Positions 59,640 to 64,000 of a stretch of 64,000 bases of DNA are shown piece after piece (the first letter of the stretch is position 1; the number at the start of each line of letters is the position of its first letter). The notes beneath the pieces are model-generated. The model made no database searches. It was given only the letters and a program-made list of their open reading frames with translations, and was not told the origin of the DNA. Position numbers and translations under genes: made by a program. Source of the stretch: Cryptomeria japonica (lineage: Eukaryota > Streptophyta > Pinopsida > Cupressales > Cupressaceae); assembly GCF_030272615.1 (NCBI RefSeq), contig NC_081406.1, positions 247,377,218-247,441,217 on the forward strand, given 5' to 3'.

Positions 59640-61090
59640 TTAAGAAGACCAACAAAAACTGATGAAAAAATTAGCTTCTCCTGTGGAACTGACTTCGTGA
59701 ACATATCGACAGGATTCTCACTTGTGTGAATCTTCTCAAGCCGTAACTGACCCTCCTCAGACATAGGAGGATTTCCCATTGTGTGTGAAGAGTTCTTTGC
59801 AAGATGAATGGCACTCTAGCTATCACTATACAATGGGAAATCCTCCTATGTCTGACCCAATTCCTCTAGAAAATATTGTAACCAAATCATCTCCTTGCTG
59901 GCTTCTGTAGCAACAACATACTCAACTTCAGTGGTTGAATGTGCAACAACCTTTTGCAGCCTAGAAATCCAATTGACTGCAGTTCCCCCTATGGTAAAAA
60001 CATACCCTATAGTACTCCTCTGTGAATCAATATCACCTGCCAAATCAGAGTCAACAAATCCACTCAGAGAAGCATTAGATCCTTTGAAACATAATGCCTT
60101 TGTAGTAGTTCCTTTCAAATATCAAAGAATCCATTTCACAGCATTCCAATGTTCCATACCCAGATTACTCATAAACCTACTCACAACTCCCACTGTATGT
60201 GCAATAGCTGGCCTTGTGCAAACCATTACGTACATCAGAGTGCCAATAGCTGATGAATATGAGACGTTAGACTTTTTGTTTAGCTCTTCCTGTGCCTTTG
60301 GGCACATCTCCTTAGTCAATTTGAAATGACTTGCCAAAGGTGTACTAACTGCTTTTGCATCCTGCATGTTAAATCTTTTCAACACCTTCTTTATATACTC
60401 ACTTTGGGACAAATTCAAGGTTCTATTTTTCCTGTCCCTTGTAATCCTCATACCAAGAATTTGCTTAGCTGCACCCAAATCCTTCATAGCAAATGACCTG
60501 GCTAATTTATGTTTAAGATCATTTATATGTTGCATATTAGACCCAACAACAAGAATGTCATCAACACAAAGCAACAGGATAATATAACTGCCATTATCCA
60601 ATCTCTTAAAATATACACAATGATTAGAATGACATCTATGATAATCGTGCTCAACCATGAAATTATCAAATTTTAAATACCATTGTCGGGGTGCTTGCTT
60701 TAGGCCATACAAACTTTTCTTCAACCTGCACACCAAGTTCTCCTTACCTTTGATCTCATATCCTTGTGGTTGCAACATGTAGATTTCCTCCTCCAAATCT
60801 CCATGGAGAAAAGTTGTTTTGACATCTAATTGTTCAAGATATAAATCATCTGCAGCCACAAGACTAAGTATAACTCTAATTGAAGTCATTTTTACAACTG
60901 GAGAAAATATTTCAGCATAATCTATACTCTTTTTCTGTGCAAAACCTTTTACCACAAGTGTGGCCTTATATCTTTTCTGACCTCCTTCCTCCTCCTTCAG
61001 CCGATAAACCCATTTGTTAGGCAAGGCTCTTTTTTCTGCAGGTAAAGGGACTAAGTCCCAAGTCTTATTTTTCATTTGCATGCATAACAT
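59640..61090 (-). pseudogene. C7 pol fragment: RT and RNase H
   Basis: A 322-residue frame (60122-61090) begins KNKTWDLVPLP and shows [40 protein letters not shown] (Y to C in the YVDD box), AMKDLGAAKQILGM and CTRPAIAHTVG. RNase H continues at 59846-60118 with VDSDLAGD, STTEVEYV and then YSDS. The motifs are of the Tnt1/Tork type. TAG codons occur near 59850 and 59820. Beyond these, part of the RNase H sequence is replaced by an inverted copy of its own upstream segment (59758-59854). Ending residues MFTKSVPQEKL are recognisable. Confidence 0.88.
59758..59854. repeat. Perfect 25-bp inverted repeat inside C7 RNase H
   Basis: CAGACATAGGAGGATTTCCC continuing to 59782 is exactly complementary to 59830-59854, with a 47-base loop. 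One arm (59830-59854) is original RNase H coding sequence; the other replaces the expected sequence. Confidence 0.93.
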
Positions 61091-62012
61091 GTAACATTGT
61101 TCTTTTGAATTGCTTTGACATATCCAGTGTCATTCCTTGACCTACATTGATTAGCCAAATGACCAAAATTTCCACATGCATGATATTTAACATTCATTTT
61201 GCAATCTTCTGACTGATGACCATATTTCTTGCAATTTGTGCATTGATCGGGAACTGAATTGTAGTTTTGATTTGCTCTATTTCTACATTGTCTACCCATA
61301 TACCCAAATTTATTACAAACAAAACATCTACCATTGAATATGTAAGCATTAGATTGTCTTACCGGTTTCCTCTGGTCTGATGAGTTCTGCATACCGATTG
61401 TCTGATCTTCATTTGCAATACCAGAGCTTTCACCTTGTACAAATGCAAGTCCTCTAGAATCACTCTTCCTTTGCCTTTTCAATAAATCATCCAAGTGTGC
61501 AACACTAATCCTAAATTTTTCTTTATACTCACTTGTAGTAGTCAGATCATCTCTTAGAGTTGTTATTTGTCTTTCAAGCTCTTGTTCATTATTCTGAGAG
61601 TATACCAAATCAGTTCTCAACAGATTATTCTCATGAGTCAATCTGCCACATTCATCAAATTTGTTCTTTAGAGATATAACACGATTTTCTTCCTTCTTAT
61701 TTCTGTCCTTGATATCTTTTGATAAGCTCATAGTCAGGTCTTGCATTTCATTCTTCATGAGCATGTTTTCTTGAGTCGGCTTCTGACATTGTTCCTTAAG
61801 TGCATTTTTCTCTTCATCATCTTGGTTTTGCAAAAGTTCCTTTCTCTTAGCTTGAGCAGACGATAACCTTTCTTGCAGAATAAGAATGAATTCATTTGCA
61901 GAATAAGAATGAATTCATTAGCAGAATTACATTCATCTTGCAGTTTCAGGTTCTTCATCCTTTTAGCATCATAGTCCTCAAGTGCCATCTCAAGTTGCTT
62001 CTCCATATCCAT
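61075..62012 (-). pseudogene. C6 gag remnant: coiled coil and zinc knuckles
   Basis: Begins MDMEKQLEMALEDYDAKR at 62012. A long heptad-like region follows (KNALKEQCQKPTQENML, NNEQELERQITTLRDDL) and then LDDLLKRQRKSDSRGLAFVQ, a form typical of Sirevirus gag tails. CCHC-type knuckles are CFVCNKFGYMGRQC (His replaced by Tyr), CTNCKKYGHQSEDC and CHACGNFGHLANQC-like with the first Cys changed (YHACGNFGH), and a fourth begins CYAC and is cut by C7. A 23-bp tandem duplication at 61875-61920 shifts frame. The usual N-terminal gag domain is missing. Confidence 0.8.
61875..61920. repeat. 23-bp tandem duplication in C6 gag
   Basis: The unit GCAGAATAAGAATGAATTCA plus three bases occurs at 61875-61897 and 61898-61920, differing only at the final base. 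Confidence 0.92.
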
Positions 62013-62070
62013 GTTCAATGATTTCGGTTTCAGGATCTTCCTCAAGTTGTTAAACTTCCTCCGAGGTAAC

Positions 62071-62086
62071 AAGCTCTGATACCAAT
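62071..62086 (-). promoter_or_regulatory. C6 primer binding site
   Basis: Minus-strand ATTGGTATCAGAGCTT adjoins the 5' LTR; initiator Met tRNA type. Confidence 0.9.
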
Positions 62087-62988
62087 TGTTGGAATACAAT
62101 GAACCCAAAAATACTGAGATGGGGGGGTGGTGAATCAGTGTTCTGCCGATAACACAAGATTTGAACCTTTTATAACATACACATATAAATTGGTAAATAA
62201 AGAAACATATAACATGAACCAAATAAACCAGCCACATGAATGAACACCATAACACACATAATTTATACATGGAAAACCTCAAAGAAGAAAAACCAGGGTG
62301 GGATTTTTGACCCACAATATCAATTCATTGGCCATATGAAAGATATTAGATAACATGAGGGCCTGCACATGCAGGAAGGCACACTACCTAGAGCACACTG
62401 CTCAACATAAAAGAGTCTCACTGACTACAAGATTCTGCTGAAATAAAACAGTACTGATCAACTCACAAAATGCATCTGCAATGCCAAAAAGAGTTCTAGT
62501 TAAAGCTCTGTTCTTTACCGATTCATAAACCCTGAACCTTCTATGGTATCTCCTCTTCCTCCAAGAATGCTTTACAAACTATCTACTGCTAATAGCATGA
62601 TATTACATTTGCATACAAAATGACCTTCATACATATCCTTCACATAACATAGTTATGCTATTATTCTCCTATCTCTCATCCTCAAAAATGATCTAACAGA
62701 CTGACTTATATACCCTTAAAAACAATATGCCTTGTGTTGGCTTACAATACAAAAGATATACAATGTCAGCCCAATACAATAATTACAAAATGATGTTACA
62801 ATAAAATCTTTCGGATCTAGACTGGTTTCGGCTTCATTGAAATGCTGGATGTCGGTGCCGGTGATGACCCTGAATACTCAATACCGGTATCTGCCAATGT
62901 ATGCCTCCAAATGTGGGTATATGCCTTCAATATAATCTTGTTGCCATCAATGACAACATATGATTCCAATGAGTGTCGATTGCCAAAA
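62087..62988 (-). repeat. C6 5' LTR (902 bp)
   Basis: Partner of 54343-55255 with scattered substitutions and small gaps (for example a shorter segment near 62900). Followed by AATTG. Confidence 0.92.
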
Positions 62989-62993
62989 AATTG

Positions 62994-63405
62994 TGCATAA
63001 CAATTTGTTATAAATTGTCTTATCAATTTGTCATAAATGTGTATAGCAATGTGTCATATTCCTTGTATAGAAATGTGTCATATTTTGACATAGCATGTGT
63101 CATGCTTTGTCTCCTCATTTTGCCAATTTTGAATGAAGTTGCTTCTTCCTTTTTTCTTAATGCTAATTTGGTCCTTTCATCAATTTCTGTATAAGTTGTG
63201 CACATTTTCTCATCATTTTCAACCATGCTTCGAGTACCCTTATGATGTTGTTTTCACTTTGCATCTTTGTAGGTGAGATCCAAAAAAGTCCTATTTAAAG
63301 GTGAAAGAAGAACAATGAAGAATTATGGAGGAGACATATGCATTTGTGATGGTTTGCATTTGTTTTGATAGTCTTGTCTTCATATCTTTATTAATTAAAT
63401 TAGGT
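62994..63405 (+). repeat. Interspersed repeat copy B, right piece
   Basis: Continues 54342: AATTTGTCATAA-type motifs, then the conserved block GAGATCCAAAAAAGTCC (about 63276), matching 26750-27115 of copy A in order. Confidence 0.8.
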
Positions 63406-63698
63406 TCTATTTCATTATAATTTAGGTTTGTGGTTGCCTAGTTATATTACTTTGATGCCTTTACCTGATTTTCTAGTTACAGATTGATTTCATTTTTTAT
63501 TAAGGGTAAAGCAGGTTTTGAGGGGACTCAAAACCCCTTACAATGGTTGTTGAAAGGACTTGAAACCATATACACAAGTGAATCACTACCAATAGATATA
63601 AATTAGACAACCAACAGCCTAAACACAACACAAGAAAATAATCAAAGAATTAGTAAACCATTTGCAAGAGAAAGAAGGTTGAAGCCACCTGACAACTT
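63406..63698. other. Unassigned sequence
   Basis: No ORF or clear repeat. AGGTTTTGAGGGGACTCAAAA near 63513 is a short imperfect palindrome. Confidence 0.4.
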
Positions 63699-64000
63699 TG
63701 TTGAATATCCGAAATATTGAGAGGGGAGGGGCAAATCAATATTCCATTGAACTTATTAAAAATTCTAACTAACCAATCACATAACATAATTTAAATGCAG
63801 TAAAGGAAATCAACACAAAACACATAACATCGGATTTATACGTGGAAAAGCCAACATGGGAAAAAACCACCGGGAGAGTATCTCTCAATCATAGAGAAAT
63901 ATGTAACCGGTTGCATAGTACAAGGGGTGGCTCACTACCCAAATACAAAAAGGCTCATTGTCGGATGATAGGCTTATAGCTAGAGTACAAAAATTAAATT
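63699..64000 (-). mobile_element. Partial copia-type LTR running off the window
   Basis: Starts TGTTGAATATCCG with TTGAGAGGGGAGGGGCAAATC, then TTTATACGTGGAAAAGCC and GGGAAAAAACCACCGGG. This is the same order of motifs as the minus-strand ends of the C4 and C6 LTRs. The rest lies beyond position 64000. Confidence 0.65.

Larger units (their letters stand above)
59152..61075 (-). mobile_element. C7: 5'-truncated Tnt1-like copia with one LTR
   Basis: Minus-strand element keeping its 3' LTR (59152-59499), duplicated polypurine tract and pol from the RT start onward. The gag, protease, integrase and 5' LTR are gone. Its right edge merges with the C6 gag knuckle region at the sequence TGCATGCAAATG (about 61073-61084). 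Confidence 0.8.
54338..62993 (-). mobile_element. C6: Sirevirus-like copia element with pol replaced by C7
   Basis: Target duplicates AATTG at 54338-54342 and 62989-62993; LTRs 54343-55255 (913 bp) and 62087-62988 (902 bp); primer site 62071-62086. In minus-strand order: shortened gag (62012-61075), then C7 sequence (61090-59152), then about 500 unassigned bases, a long unrelated ORF (58636-55500), polypurine tracts and the 3' LTR. An extra ORF after pol and several polypurine tracts are Sirevirus features. Its own pol is absent. Confidence 0.88.

Overview
The window is plant nuclear DNA made almost entirely of nested LTR retrotransposons. I found no intact host gene, tRNA or rRNA. Very long elements, layered insertions, old solo LTRs and Sirevirus-like copia plus Tat-type gypsy lineages suggest a large-genome vascular plant. 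A gymnosperm is my best guess, but that is inference. I label the elements C1 to C7 (Ty1/copia) and G1 (Ty3/gypsy).

Layout. 1-2798: 3' part of copia C1, broken pol on +. Its 3' LTR (2799-3712 and 11170-11832) is split by C2 (3713-11164), a young, almost intact copia on the minus strand with target duplication GTTGG. 11833-15904: C3, a 5'-truncated copia on +. 15971-18604: AT-rich DNA I cannot assign. 18605-23905: an old LTR split by C4 (18743-22954), a minus-strand copia that lost gag to integrase by internal deletion. 24648-27115: an interspersed repeat (copy A) split by a gypsy-like solo LTR (24692-25879). 27541-27727: 3' end of a Tat-family gypsy whose LTR start was hit by G1.

G1 (27728-53406, target duplication CATTC) is a Tat-lineage gypsy of about 18 kb before later insertions. 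It has gag, protease, a G-patch segment, RT, RNase H, a second (archaeal-type) RNase H and integrase on +. Between integrase and the 3' LTR it carries a decayed plant mobile domain (PMD) gene on the minus strand. C5 (37879-44439, target duplication AATTT) is a + strand copia inserted in the G1 RNase H region. A 776-bp solo LTR sits in the left LTR of G1. Clusters of the motif AGCGCT(A/T)TTG lie in the G1 5' leader and, inverted, between the PMD gene and the 3' LTR. Each cluster therefore reads in the sense direction of its own presumed transcript.

53412-63405: copy B of the interspersed repeat, split by C6 (54343-62988, target duplication AATTG). C6 is a minus-strand Sirevirus-like element with a coiled-coil gag remnant and a long non-pol ORF before its 3' LTR. 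Its pol has been replaced by C7, a 5'-truncated Tnt1-like copia with a 348-bp LTR. An incomplete LTR starts at 63699 and runs off the window.

Every pol except that of C2 is broken by several stops and frameshifts. Even C2 has a small deletion in RNase H. The window is therefore a record of insertion, solo-LTR formation and decay rather than of working host genes.
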